The position numbers were made by a program, and so were the translations under genes. The notes below the pieces were generated by a model. The model saw only the letters and a list, made by a program, of their open reading frames with translations, made no database searches and was not told where the DNA came from. From Apoda limacodes (lineage: Eukaryota > Arthropoda > Insecta > Lepidoptera > Limacodidae), in NCBI GenBank assembly GCA_946406115.1, contig OX291546.1:10781019-10845018 (forward strand): a stretch of DNA of 64,000 bases, written 5' to 3'. This document shows, one piece after another, positions 1 to 10,614 of this stretch. Numbering within the stretch: position 1 is the first letter of the stretch; each line of letters starts with the position of its first letter.

Positions 1-1140
1 TAAATCGACATAAATAATATAATCGATATAATATATTATATTCAGTAGATTTAGACGGAACAAGAAAAAACACATGTAGTCGTTCTGTTTTATAAATATG
101 GCTATTTTTTTGCAATAAAATCATAACTGGTCTACTTACTGCTGTAGATATTATGCACCAATTGACTTTAGGTGATAATAAATAATAATATTAATTTATT
201 GTCAGTAAGCAATAACTAACCTAAATCTAATACAAATTGTAGCGGTATATTACTTTACTTATATTAAGTTAGGCCACGTTATATGTATAATATTATTAGT
301 ATGTTATGAAACTTCTCACACCCAAACTAGGACAAGTCCTGTATCTTAGGTGTCAGTGCTCCTCTGTAACAAAATTGGTGACAAAAGTAGCCTTAAGACC
401 TGTTTGTTTAGCTTGCAATTTCTTGCAAATTTAGCAAATTTGGTAATCGTGTCACAGTGACAGCAGGATAGCAAATATATTTTTCAACTTGAAAGTAAGA
501 GACAGCACGAAAGCAAATGCAACCGCTGAAGCTAAAAAATCATGGCCTTAGTATACGAGTTATAGTGTATTATTAGAACTTGTTACTAATATTAAGAATA
601 GTTGCGAAAAAAAACGTTTTGTTTGTATGTGTTTGTGCGAAAGGCTGTAAACGCCAGTGTAGGAGTGTTAAATTAGAGTGTATAGTAATTGATTTGATTT
701 AATTTGAATGTGTGTATATGTTGAAGATAAGTATATAGGTGTATATGTCAGTAAGTATTATCATGTATGTCATACATAATATTCATATATGCCTAAACAT
801 GGAACCAAATTGTCTCACGCCTCGAGCCATGACGCAACACGGCACGGGACTCCATACTTCCATCAGGTGCAAGATCCTTTATTATATTTATCCTATACCC
901 ACAGACTATATAATATTATACATAGAAACAAAGAATGTGATTCCAATAAGAATAAACAATTATTTTTGAGATGTTAAAATTATTTTCTATTATTATATAT
1001 ATTATATATTTCTAAAATTTACAGATAATTGCTGTGTTAAATTTCTTAAAAAGAATAAAATACAATATAAAACAAATGAAAATTTTATTAATTTTCATAA
1101 CGATATAAAAAATGTCATTTTGAGAATCGCACTTATACCA
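1..1140. other. AT-rich intergenic sequence, no gene seen
   Basis: Both strands are AT-rich with frequent stops. The only open frames are short (up to about 76 codons) with no recognisable motif or coding-like composition, so I annotate nothing here. Confidence 0.6.
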
Positions 1141-1149
1141 CTATTATAT

Positions 1150-1435
1150 AATATTATAAAAGCGAAATTTTCTTGAGTTTGTTTGTATGTTTGTTACTTC
1201 TTCATGCTCAAACGGCTGGACCAATATTAAAGAAATTTGGTATGGAGGTAGCTGACACCTTGGATTAACACATAGGCAACTTTTTTTCCCAAAAATAACT
1301 AAACCCGAGCTTAAACGAACTATAGCTACAGCTAACTTCATTAGTAGCAAACTCCATTAGTAGGAGTTAATAAGGAGTCCCATGCGATAACAGAATCGAG
1401 GTCGGGTGAAGCCGCTGGCAAAACCTAGTTATTTA
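1150..1435. repeat. Interspersed repeat, RTE/SINE-like tail
   Basis: The text (heat of 'gtttgtatgtttgttacttc', then 'ggctggaccaatatt', later 'ggtgaagccgctggcaaaac') resembles the 3' portions of non-autonomous RTE/SINE-type repeats common in moths and butterflies. It has no coding capacity. The family assignment is from general familiarity only; the boundaries are approximate. Confidence 0.4.
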
Positions 1436-3210
1436 TAAATGTAATAATACAAAGGATGCTTCAATTCATAATCATAACAACAATAAGTTTACCTATTAAG
1501 AAGGTGAAATGATTCTTTAATTTTCAAATGTTTTAGGATTCTTAATATAGATACAGACTTATAATATAACACCTAATGACAATAAAATTGACTCAAATAC
1601 AAACCTAAATACTATAAATTTTTTTTGTATCTAAGTAATAAAGTGGTATATTATCGAGTAGGTACAAAAGTAATATTTGTAAGATACTGAAAAGGTCGAG
1701 TGTGTATCGAACAAGCATTAACAGCCCGTATATGTTAAATTGGTCATGTTTGTCGATCTAGATCTCAGTTTGGTTATTTATAAGTTAAATATTTAGACCC
1801 AGGAAACTTGAATCGCATGAACATCGAAACACGATTTTTGACATTTAACTCAAAGTCGTTTATTTTCCGAAAAAACCTTGATTCGCATACTTTTTTTGTT
1901 GGATCTTTAAATCGAAAAGCTATTTTGCAATTATTTAAAAAATGAATGATAGGCAATAACAATATCTTACTATGCTCAAACCAGTTTTTTGATAACTATC
2001 GTAGTTTTTATATAAACGATGTTTTATTGGTTTTTTCGCAAGATGTTGGCGTTGGCTGTCGTGGTCACTCTAGGCAGCAATTATATAGCGCTGTCTCTTA
2101 CGTCTCTACATAGGCGTACCCTTAAGTTCGGGCTCCATAGAATAAGAATTATTGTGGTAATATTCTGCGATCAAATTACAAGCCAGGAGTTAAACGTATA
2201 TTGCCCTATTTATCTGTGGCCTCGTTTTCTTTATTTATATCCATTCCCCGTTTGACTATTGTAGGGAAATGTAAAAAAATTTAGTTTTAAGTTTCTTTAT
2301 ATTGACCATGATGATCTAGTAAATGTGTTAAGTAGTTCATTAATAAAATAAAATAAAATTTAAACAAAGAAAATATTTAAAACTACTAAAAAATATTTAA
2401 GTAATAATAAATAAAATGAATGTTTTTTCTTAATTTTTTTCTTACTTTAGCGTTGCTAAACCATATAACTACTTTCGATTACCATTTAGGCCGTGCGCAA
2501 AGTTTTAACAAATGTTGCGCAATTCACTTCATGAAATAACTGTAATTTATATAGTTTAGCAATAGTTTGTGTGTTTTCTGTGTGAATTGAGTGAGAGAAT
2601 GGGAGGAGGGAGCACTGTTTTCTTGGTCAGCCATTTTTAATAATATAATGAATACACTACATCAAAATCAATATTATTATTATTATAATATTACTGTTCC
2701 CTTTTCGCATTGCTTTCCCTTGCCCATAGACTATTGGGTTGCACACGCAGTTTTTTTATTACAATATTTAAAAAACCAATTAACTAAATCAAATTTATAA
2801 TTAAAAAATTTAATTGCAGTTGGCCAATTATGCGGAAGGTCTGTCTCCACCCCTGATAGACAGAAGAAGACACCTACTTATTATCGATTATTTTGGGTCT
2901 AAAAGAATCGATTACCTACATGTAATTTTTAAATTCTAGCTAACTTTTTGAGCCATGTCGGTGACTCTAGGTTATCGGCGAATGTCCTCTGTACTCTCCA
3001 TATCTCGCTGAGCGACTCTGAGCTTATTCAAGAGGCCATTTACCGACAACACCCATTGTAGATAGCCTTTGATAACGCAGGATTTGCATTTAGACCCTGA
3101 AGTGCGGAACCATAACCCTTCAAATGTTAAACTTTTCCAATATTGGTAATTCCATCTCAATAAAAATATTCTAATTAAATTTGGTTAACAAACTAAAGTA
3201 CATACTTGGA
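1436..3210. other. AT-rich intergenic sequence, no gene seen
   Basis: Long AT-rich stretch without a supported gene. Open frames at 2019-2255 and 2591-2800 are short and lack any recognisable motif. Confidence 0.55.
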
Positions 3211-3211
3211 A

Positions 3212-3325
3212 GACCGGATAAAACGACGTTGTCTTAAAATGAAACCTAGTTAGATCGATATATCGCCCCTGAAACCCCTATACATACTGAATTTTATGAA
3301 AATCGTTAGTAGTTGACTGAGCCGT
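3212..3325 (-). repeat. Copy of a short interspersed repeat (minus strand)
   Basis: Read on the minus strand, the segment with 'ggataaaacgacg' and 'gatcgatatatcgcccctg' matches the sequence at 50275-50530 and part of 61600-61895, where it reads forward. These are dispersed copies of one non-coding repeat family within the window. The class is not certain. Confidence 0.5.
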
Positions 3326-3525
3326 TTTTTTTTTTATATACCACTATGGTGGCAAACAAGCTTACGGTCTGCGTGACGGGCGCCAGGGATATCAGTCGCG
3401 CGTTGCCGACCCTTTAGAGATCTAATAACTTCTTTCTTGAAGAACCCCATACTGTAGTCCTTAGAGAAAACCTTGGCAGGGAGCTCATTCCACTACCCAA
3501 GCTTCGCCGGAGAAAGTTTCCGAGA
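3326..3525 (-). mobile_element. 5'-truncated LINE 3' end (same family as 21728-23114)
   Basis: A T-run followed by 'ataccactatggtggcaaac' is the reverse complement of a poly(A)-tailed LINE 3' end. The next 180 bases match the 3' coding end and tail of the LINE at 21728-23114 (for example 'aacttctttcttgaagaac' and 'aaccttggcagggagctcat'). The copy is short, 5'-truncated and diverged, with small deletions. It encodes nothing functional. Confidence 0.75.
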
Positions 3526-4420
3526 TTCAGATTATATAGATGCATATATATAAGAATTGCTTGTTTAAAGGTATAAGATAGATACTTATCTAAGTAGTTA
3601 GTAGTTGATAAATTTCTACTAACATTTCCTGACAGTTATATGTGACTGCTCCTTTCATTTGTAGACATTTACTAAATGCGTTCGTTCTGCACAGTTTCTT
3701 CAGAACTAACGAGCGGGCCGAGCGGTTGTTTATACGTTGAGGTCACGGACAAACGAAGATAAAGTAAATAAAATAAAGACAGAACCAAAACAACTAGACT
3801 GGAATTAAACTGACATAGCAGAGTCATTAAGACTCTGGTAATGATTTATAATCTTTATTGCAATGGAATAAGGTATACCTACACCAATATTTTTTGTGTT
3901 TAATCCGTCTATAAATATGAATTTTTATTATTGATAATTATAAAAATTTAAGCGAAATTCAAAAATGTTATATTAAAAAGCTTATGCTTAGTTTGATTAT
4001 GTGTGATGTCAAAGCTTACAACAGAGTACTTTTAAAGAACATAATATACACTTTAGCTGATTTACCTCGGTTACACGCGCGATCTAACTTTCCCGTCATT
4101 TTAACCATAGAAACTTTCTTCGCACGCCGCCGCCGTCGCTAACTACTCCGTTAACGTTTAGTGTTCTTTCTGCCTTTTTATTTTTTCGCTTAGGTCTTAA
4201 GGTTCGTAGTCTGATGTTGAATAGCCTATCTTTCTCTACATTTGAACCATCAAATACGATTTATTTTTTTGAAACCCAACTGATAGTTCCAGAGATTAGC
4301 GCGTTCAAACAAAAAAAAAACAAACTTGGTTTATTATATTACTAGCTGACGGCAGACCTTTTCGTTGCTGCCATCGTATCGCTTACCTGCGCCTAGTATA
4401 AGTACCGTATTATCTATTTA
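3526..4420. other. Intergenic sequence, no gene seen
   Basis: No open frame of note. A small GC-richer patch near 4115-4140 is a cgc/ccg run without other structure. Confidence 0.5.
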
Positions 4421-4424
4421 TATA

Positions 4425-4665
4425 TAAAAATTACGTTTCACGTTGTTTGTCCGCGATGGACTCCTAAACTACTTAACCGATTTTGATCAAACTTCGTAAC
4501 TATCTGTTATTTTATCCAACTTAAAAGATAGGACAGTTTTTATCTCAATTATGGTCACATTTAACAGAAATGAGAGCCGGACTCGGGCACTTTAGGTAAA
4601 AACCAACGTTCGCCGGGTTACAGAGGTACGGCAGCGGAACAACGTTTGTCGGGACCGCTAGTATA
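4425..4665. repeat. Interspersed repeat, class uncertain
   Basis: The block with 'cgcgatggactcctaaacta' and 'ccgattttgatcaaacttcg' has the wording of widespread insect Helitron- or RTE-derived non-autonomous repeats. No coding capacity and no clean ends are visible. Confidence 0.35.
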
Positions 4666-4744
4666 TTATATAGTCTGTGTCCACGCTATTCTTATTCGCT
4701 TAGGATTCTTTCTGTTTTTTTTCTTTTCCTCAGCTCCTAGGGAT

Positions 4745-5145
4745 GATTTTTTTTTATATCACTTAGGTGGCAAACAATCTAACGGTCCGCTTGATGGTAA
4801 GCGCGCGGTCTAATAACTTCTTTCTTGAAAAACCCCATACGTAGAGAAAACCTTGGCAGGGGGAGCTCATTCCACAATATAAGCTTTTGCGGAAGGAAAT
4901 TTCCTTGAAACCGCATTGTACGTGACCATTTACGTTCTAAGGTCTGAGAATGAATTTCCTGCCGATGGCGAGCGGTGCGATGGTAGGTAAGCGGTAGAAC
5001 ACAGACCGGGATGCTAAATCTCTCCTCAGACTTAAGAATTCGATACGTCTTGTGAGTTTGGGATCGTCGACGATTCTCACAGCTCGTTGTTGAACCGAGT
5101 CAAAAGGGCCAAGCTGGTATTAGGGTGTACCCGCCAAGTGATGGC
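4745..5145 (-). mobile_element. 5'-truncated LINE 3' end (same family as 21728-23114)
   Basis: Begins with a T-run and 'tatatcacttaggtggcaaa', then follows the 3' end of the LINE at 21728-23114 for about 400 bases, including the C-terminal coding part ('gagaatgaatttcctgccga', 'gttgttgaaccgagtcaaaa'). It lacks the segment around 'agcctatggacgc' and carries frame-breaking changes. A dead 3' fragment. Confidence 0.75.
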
Positions 5146-7340
5146 TTCTCTTAGTGTGATGTTTAGTAGCCTCCTCCCTCAAATGCATGAAAAGTTTTTC
5201 ATAACCGATTGGTAATTCCAAAAATTAGCTCGTTCAAAAAAAAAAACAACATTTACATTTGCTCTTTAGGTTTATTCACAGCCAGGTCAAACCAAAGTAA
5301 GTGTGTGATCAGTTTCCAGCAACTTAAGCATGGATATATGTTAAATAAGAATCCAGCCTTTAAATTTTTTTAACCAGCTACAATTTTTTAATTAAAATTA
5401 GGATACTACAAAAAGCACGATTTTAGTCATATTTATGATTTATTTTTGAACTTAGTATTTTTTTCTGTTATTTTTTATTTTATTATTTGAATAGCTTTAA
5501 AGCTTTTTCATCACTAAGCTATAAGCATTTCATATTATCTCATCACTCCTACTAGGTACTATGAAGGCTAAAGTAATTTGTATGGAAGGAAAAACATTTT
5601 GGTAAAAAATGTATAACTCCACAGCTTCGGTAACAATGAAATCAAGTGTAGTAAAAAAATATAAGAGTTCTACTTTAGTATCATATTATAAGAAATGGTA
5701 TTTTTTTTGACAATGACGAAATGTTGAAAATGACCAAAAACTTAAATTTTTAAAAATTAGATCCCAAATATAGGCTAACAATAACTTTTTGAGGTGTTTA
5801 TTGTAAAAAATACAATAAAAACATGTAAAATATTGTATATTTTAGGAGCAACTAAATTCTTGTTGGCCTGTTTTATTAGTTACAATAAAAAGTAATGATT
5901 CGTTGTTAATTATTATAAAATTAAAATGTGTTGTTTTTTAGCTATTAGAGTTTCGTGCTGTCTCTTACTGTGCTGTGGAAAAATCTATTTGCTTATTCTG
6001 TTGTCAATATTGTCAATTTGCGAGTAGGTTATTGCGCGTTAAAATAGTAAAAGCTGATTTAAGGTTTTCGACAGTTCGCTTATTGGGAACAGTCTCGAGC
6101 TATTCGGACTCTGGAATTCGACAGAAAACCGTATGCAAGTACATTTACAGGTTTCGAGATTCGAAGTCGACTTACGACTTCCATACATTTTTGTCTCAAA
6201 TTTCAGAGCCAACATAGCTAGAGCTGTTTCGGAAAAGGTTCCATAACTCTAAAAAGCAGAACTGAAAAGTAATTTTAGGTAAAGCCTATTTAAAAAAAAA
6301 AATCATTTAATGTTAGCAGCACAAAGTTCACGTGTCTGTTTCAATTTTCTTAATGATTTTCTCGCAGAAAATAGGTCTGTCTTTGTCCTCAATTTCTCAT
6401 AATGGAAGTTACAACCAGGTCAATAGCGGGCAATGTTTGCGGCGACAACCGGCACCTTCCTGTTGTTAATGTCATTTGACATAACATTATTAGAATCGAC
6501 TTTTAACAACGTTATGTTGGTTTTTACTCTGTTGTTTAAAATCCTAGAAATACTTAAGATTTGAATATCGAATATTATAATTACGAAAATGAATTTATTT
6601 AAACGGGACATAATGCCAGACAAATTTAGCATACAACGCGGAATATGCACGCAGTTAGGACGAAAAATATTAAATAATAATAACTCGAATACTATTTGAA
6701 TTGAAAAATCGCTAATATCAATCCTAGGTTTTGCTTATACAAAACTGTTTAATAGCAATATTATTAAGAAACTTAATAATAAATTCAACTAATCTATATG
6801 TAAGTACTGTAATAAATATAAATCGAAAATTGGAAAAACTGGAGGTGACTTTATGATTTTTTTTGGCAAGAAAATTTTATTGCATTAATTTTTGACTTTG
6901 AAATCATAATAAAGTATCCATATGTTTTTTGTTACTTATTTGTACTTAATTTACTTACTTAAAATTTAATTTTACTATAGGCAATTTACCTTTATACCCA
7001 CTTTTTGTCCACGGAGCATCGAATGTTGCAATTGAATGAAATCGAATCGAATTTGGCACAGAGATTGTGGAAAAGATATACTCATATATAAGGACATAAG
7101 TTTTTTATTTCGGAAAATTCAAAAGAAAATGAACTATGACCCAATTCCACGTGAACGAACTTATGGTAAAGAAAGAGTTTGCTATAGTACATTTATGTCC
7201 ATAAAATTATTAATAGTTTTAACTATGTTTGTTGTTATTAGTGAAATAGACCCAAACTTGCTCTGATTCAAACAAGGTTAAGATAATTGATAATTCATTT
7301 AAAGGACAATGAAAGACTACCTTGATGATAAAAATAGATA
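5146..7340. other. AT-rich intergenic sequence left of the Polinton
   Basis: No gene supported. Open frames at 5975-6217, 6420-6650 and 7036-7266 are under 81 codons and show no domain, signal peptide or family resemblance. Confidence 0.5.
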
Positions 7341-7346
7341 GATAAT
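7341..7346. repeat. Target-site duplication, left copy (GATAAT)
   Basis: GATAAT directly precedes the AGTAGAGGGG tip of the Polinton and is repeated in the same orientation directly after its other tip (20224-20229). Six bases is the duplication length known for Polinton/Maverick integration. Confidence 0.93.
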
Positions 7347-7420
7347 AGTAGAGGGGATTCGTTGGTCGTTCTCAACCCCTCGCCTAAAAAAAAGCTCACC
7401 AACTTTTTTTCTGCTTTGTA

Positions 7421-7635
7421 CGACTCGCGCTTGACCACTCTCAATACATCGTTGGTTCTAGCACACTACCCTCCAACCCCAACCCCTCGCCTAAACTAAC
7501 CTAACTTTTCTGCCCCCGCACGACTCGCGCTTGACCACTCTCAAAACCACCCCTGTGTCTGGGGTGTGGCGACTCGCGCTTGACCACTCTCAAAACCACC
7601 CCCTGTGTCTGGGATACGTCGACTCACGCTTGACC
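7421..7635 (+). repeat. Four iterated subterminal motifs in left TIR
   Basis: A motif with core CGACTCGCGCTTGACC followed by ACTCTCAA occurs at 7421, 7521 and 7570, and a variant (CGACTCACGCTTGACC, then diverging) at 7620. The last three sit at 49-50 base spacing, the first 100 bases upstream. The right TIR carries the mirror set. Regular iterated sites near a terminus are what one expects for binding by an integrase, replication initiator or host factor; that role is inference. Confidence 0.85.
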
Positions 7636-7830
7636 AGAACTACCACGTGACATCACTGTAGGTTCTGTGTAGTTTTGTTAAGTATTTATATCATTATCGT
7701 AATGGGTCTATCGTATTTTTCCGTTCATTAGTTATTCTTATTTAATTACAATGTCGTGAGTGCGAAAATGATGTTTGTGGTGACATTCCTAATACCTTTT
7801 TAATTATATTTGTACTTGTAAGATAAATCG

Positions 7831-7840
7831 TATATATATA
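7831..7840 (+). promoter_or_regulatory. TATA box of the TIR gene (left copy)
   Basis: TATATATATA lies about 97 bases upstream of the ATG at 7937. The spacing leaves room for a transcription start near 7865 and a short leader. The mirror copy is at 19745-19754. Inferred from sequence only. Confidence 0.55.
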
Positions 7841-7936
7841 GGATAGTCGAGAGTATTCGAGTTACAATTTATCATCAAGTGATTGAATTCATCCTGTGTG
7901 ATACTGAGGCTGGTTCTATTTACTTCAAAAAAAGCT

Positions 7937-8592
7937 ATGGAGGTATGTGTTTTTTTGCTTTATAATTCTTTATCTATATTTATTATATATATTACAGACC
8001 CTCAAAACTATGTGTTTGTTTGAATGTCTATTACTTAAACCAATTTTGTTTAGGTTTTCACTTTAGGCAAATTTTTGATTCAAATTATTATACAAATATG
8101 TTTTTAAAGCATAGGCTTATTTTATTACAGAATTCAACATTTAACGTAATGGAAGAAAACACGTTCAAGCATTACTACTACGCTACATCGGATGATGAGC
8201 AATCAACTGAGAAGGCCTTAGAAACAACAAAGCTCAAACGGTCTCGTCGAAATAGTATCGACTCATTCTTTGAGGGGACCAATCAGAAGAAAAAGAAACT
8301 CAGCTCTACAGTGGCGAGATCTTCAAAAGATGGTATCCCTGGTGTCACATACTTGTCTACTAATAATGATGATGGGGCTCATGCTACACATTTGATAAAA
8401 ATTGAGGTGTATGACCTCATAAAATTGAAAAAAGTACCAGTAGATGAACATTGGAAACACTCAGAAGTGAGGATCAAATATTATACGGATACAAAAGATG
8501 AAAAATATGAGCAAACGAAGGGTATCATATTTGATATCACGAAGCAAATAGCAGAAACCAATAACTGTAAAAAATACTTTTTTAAAAAGTAA
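7937..8592 (+). CDS. TIR-encoded basic protein, 155 aa, spliced (left copy)
   Basis: I do not recognise this protein. The continuous frame over exon 2 has no suitable ATG upstream (it opens with TTG at 8020). A two-exon model solves this: ATG GAG at 7937-7942, donor GTATGT at 7943, an acceptor 'ttattacag' ending at 8130, then exon 2 from 8131, in frame to the stop at 8590-8592. An earlier acceptor ending at 7997 would lead to a stop in the intron, so the second is preferred. The product is about 155 residues: an acidic start, then two basic clusters (KLKRSRRN and KKKKL) that look like nuclear-localisation signals, then a mixed segment beginning DGIPGVTYLST with alternating hydrophobic strands, and a lysine-rich end. 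An identical copy sits in the other TIR. Being inside the repeat, it is preserved by whatever keeps the two TIRs identical. A regulatory or terminus-binding role is possible but unproven. Confidence 0.8.
7943..8130 (+). other. Intron of the TIR gene (left copy, 188 bp)
   Basis: Donor GTATGT and acceptor TTATTACAG with a T-rich tract. Removing it joins ATG GAG to exon 2 in frame. The same sites occur in the right TIR (19455-19642). Confidence 0.7.
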
Positions 8593-8624
8593 TCTCTAAT
8601 AGCTAAATTAATTTATAAGAACCA

Positions 8625-8781
8625 GCTTCAGTATTACTCGAAATCAACTTTGAATCAAATTGTATCATGTTTGAGTTTTATTGTGAATGAATGAATAAAT
8701 GATATAAATAAAAAATATTTTTTTGTTTTTTAACCACTAATTACACAAACACACACATAAGAAAAAAACATTTTTTTTATT
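8625..8781. terminator. Convergent 3' ends with poly(A) signals
   Basis: AATAAA occurs on the plus strand at 8694-8699 and 8707-8712, after the TIR gene. On the minus strand an AATAAA (TTTATT at 8776-8781) lies right at the protease stop. So two transcription units converge here, each with its own polyadenylation signal. Confidence 0.6.
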
Positions 8782-9234
8782 TTAAAAAGTTTTATTATCA
8801 AAAATTGTTTTAAACATATCATATAATAAAATATCATTACATAGAGTGTTATTACTAAAGTGGTTTACAAAATCAATCATTGATTTACCATGAAACTTAA
8901 AATACAAATAAACAAGACAATATTCCCCACAAACAGTTGTAAAGTCATTTTGAACTCTTTTATTATTGTAATTCCATATCTTAGTATTCTTATTTAAGAA
9001 ATATAAATGATGTCTACTAGGTTTACGACCATAAGAATCAAAGTATTCACCTAATCCATTTTTATTAATATGTATTCCCACCCAATGCGATCCAGGTTGA
9101 TTGTCAACATCTAAATTACTAATGAGAAAAGCAGGTAGGTGCATGAGTACTGGTAATCTATTTGCAGCAAATACATTTAGTTTAATTTTCGGAGAAATTA
9201 TCTTTAAACATTTTTGAATATCTAAAGTATTCAT
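8782..9234 (-). CDS. PRO: Polinton maturation protease (adenain-like cysteine protease)
   Basis: A 150-residue protein of the adenovirus-protease (C5/ULP-like) fold found in Polintons, where it is thought to process virion proteins. Catalytic residues are visible in the right order and spacing: His50 in PGSHWVGIHI, Asp66 in EYFDSYG, Gln95 (oxyanion hole) in RVQND and Cys102 in TVCGEYC. In adenain the Gln and Cys are also seven apart. The ATG at 9234 opens the frame. It is the last gene of the minus-strand late cluster, 69 bases after the major capsid gene, followed directly by a poly(A) signal. The gene is intact. Confidence 0.93.
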   Translation of the reverse strand: MNTLDIQKCLKIISPKIKLNVFAANRLPVLMHLPAFLISNLDVDNQPGSHWVGIHINKNGLGEYFDSYGRKPSRHHLYFLNKNTKIWNYNNKRVQNDFTTVCGEYCLVYLYFKFHGKSMIDFVNHFSNNTLCNDILLYDMFKTIFDNKTF

Positions 9235-9303
9235 TTCAAAATGCTGATATTATGAATGTCAAAAGTATAATAAGTCCTTTCATTGAGTTCTAATTATTAT
9301 ATT

Positions 9304-10614
9304 TTAGCTACTGTAATCTACTGAAACATTACGATTTTTATCTATTTCAATAACATTATCAAATTCAGCATACACTATACAGTTTATTGTTTGTATGAGT
9401 GCTGCTTCAAAACGAACTTCAAGTCTTACGCTTCCATGTCTAATAAGATTCCAATGAGACGTAGAACTAGCTGATAAGTCTGGAGTTAAATCAAATGCCA
9501 TCAAACAATATCCATTTGCATATTGTTCCCTAGAAATAGCATTACCATCATTCAAAAAGTGAATACCTGACCCGGAAAATAGTGTATGGTAAGCTGTGGT
9601 AAATATATTGTTGTGAAACATTGGTTGTAAAGCTTTTGATGGTATTTGTTGACCATCTATATACAAACTAAATGTATTTATTCCATAGTTTTCAAAGTTA
9701 AAAGGGTTTCTGTTAAAACTTCCATTAAAAGCAGCATTGTTTACAAAACCTATTATACACCTTTTTGGAACTTGACCAATAAATATGTTATCAAGCGTTT
9801 TTCCCTGAACTCCTGAAGGTATTGTGAGCACTTTGACTTCAGCTCTGGTTATAGGATACTTAGCGGTCGTTGCACTTAAATCTTTTTGATGTGCTAATAA
9901 TACACTTGGACTAATTTTTGCTCTACGAACTATAAGTGTAGCGTCAGTAAAAGTAACTTTCAGTTTAGCATCAGCACCAGCCATAAGATTAAAACTTTCT
10001 CTTGATCGTACTAGTTTAAGACTAATTTCAACACCATTTATCAGAAACTTTTCTTGATTAAACAAATCCCCATGCAAATGTCCTACCATTTCTACCTCTT
10101 TACTCTCACGTACAAATTGATTCCTTTTTTTAAATCCATCATTAGAATCATCTAGTGAATTCATTTTTCCAGCTGTGTCTTCATACCATAGTCCACAAGT
10201 CAGATGAGATTGTTTAGCTGCTGGACCATAGTTTAATAAAGTTTCTATAAATGCCCTATAAGCATAAGTGTTGTTTGGTGGAGATACTAGTTTTTGATTT
10301 AAATACACATCGAGTTGATTGAACAGTGAGTGTAACCAGTTATTAGTTGGGGCTACTACTGTAGCAGCAGCTAAGTTGGTGCCATCTTGGTTTCGAATTT
10401 TAACTTTTAAATGTAGTAATGTATGAGACAAATCGATATATTCATCCCCCGTACCAGGAATTTGAAATTCAATTGGTCCATCGTCTGTAAGGGATGATAT
10501 AGGTTTGTAGTGTATCCATTGTCCATTTTCAATACTTGTCTGAGTTGTTGGTAAAGCAAATAAATCCAATTCCGATTTTATACATTCACATGAATGATTA
10601 TGTAAGAATGACAT
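9304..10614 (-). CDS. MCP: Polinton major capsid protein (double jelly-roll)
   Basis: At 436 residues this has the length and wording of Polinton major capsid proteins, which form the hexameric facets of an icosahedral shell. The N-terminal part carries the family signature around WIHYKPISSLTDDGPIEFQI and EYIDLSHTLLHLKVKI. The middle has SLFNQLDVYLNQKLVS and the C-terminal half the second jelly roll, ending in a conserved 'LRHGS/VRLEVRF'-like strand (residues about 395-410). No frame damage is seen. The ATG overlaps the TAA of the preceding small gene by one base (TAATG at 10612-10616), suggesting coupled translation. Function is known for the family by structure prediction; it is not demonstrated here. 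Confidence 0.95.
   Translation of the reverse strand: MSFLHNHSCECIKSELDLFALPTTQTSIENGQWIHYKPISSLTDDGPIEFQIPGTGDEYIDLSHTLLHLKVKIRNQDGTNLAAATVVAPTNNWLHSLFNQLDVYLNQKLVSPPNNTYAYRAFIETLLNYGPAAKQSHLTCGLWYEDTAGKMNSLDDSNDGFKKRNQFVRESKEVEMVGHLHGDLFNQEKFLINGVEISLKLVRSRESFNLMAGADAKLKVTFTDATLIVRRAKISPSVLLAHQKDLSATTAKYPITRAEVKVLTIPSGVQGKTLDNIFIGQVPKRCIIGFVNNAAFNGSFNRNPFNFENYGINTFSLYIDGQQIPSKALQPMFHNNIFTTAYHTLFSGSGIHFLNDGNAISREQYANGYCLMAFDLTPDLSASSTSHWNLIRHGSVRLEVRFEAALIQTINCIVYAEFDNVIEIDKNRNVSVDYSS

Larger units (their letters stand above)
7347..8624 (+). repeat. Polinton left terminal inverted repeat (1,278 bp)
   Basis: Matches the reverse complement of 18961-20223 from the AGTAGAGGGG tip to 'ataagaacca', after which the two sides diverge. 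I see one substitution (7460 A against the equivalent of G at 20125) and a block close to the tip (about 7366-7381) that makes this copy 15 bases longer. It contains iterated subterminal motifs, a TATA box and a complete spliced gene for a 155-residue protein. Equal spacing elsewhere (coordinates of paired bases sum to 27585) means there is no other net length change. Confidence 0.95.

Noticed and set aside
8020..8130. Upstream part of the open frame preceding the TIR gene's exon 2 as coding
   Set aside because: It begins with TTG, lies between a good donor and acceptor, and the spliced model gives an ATG start in frame.
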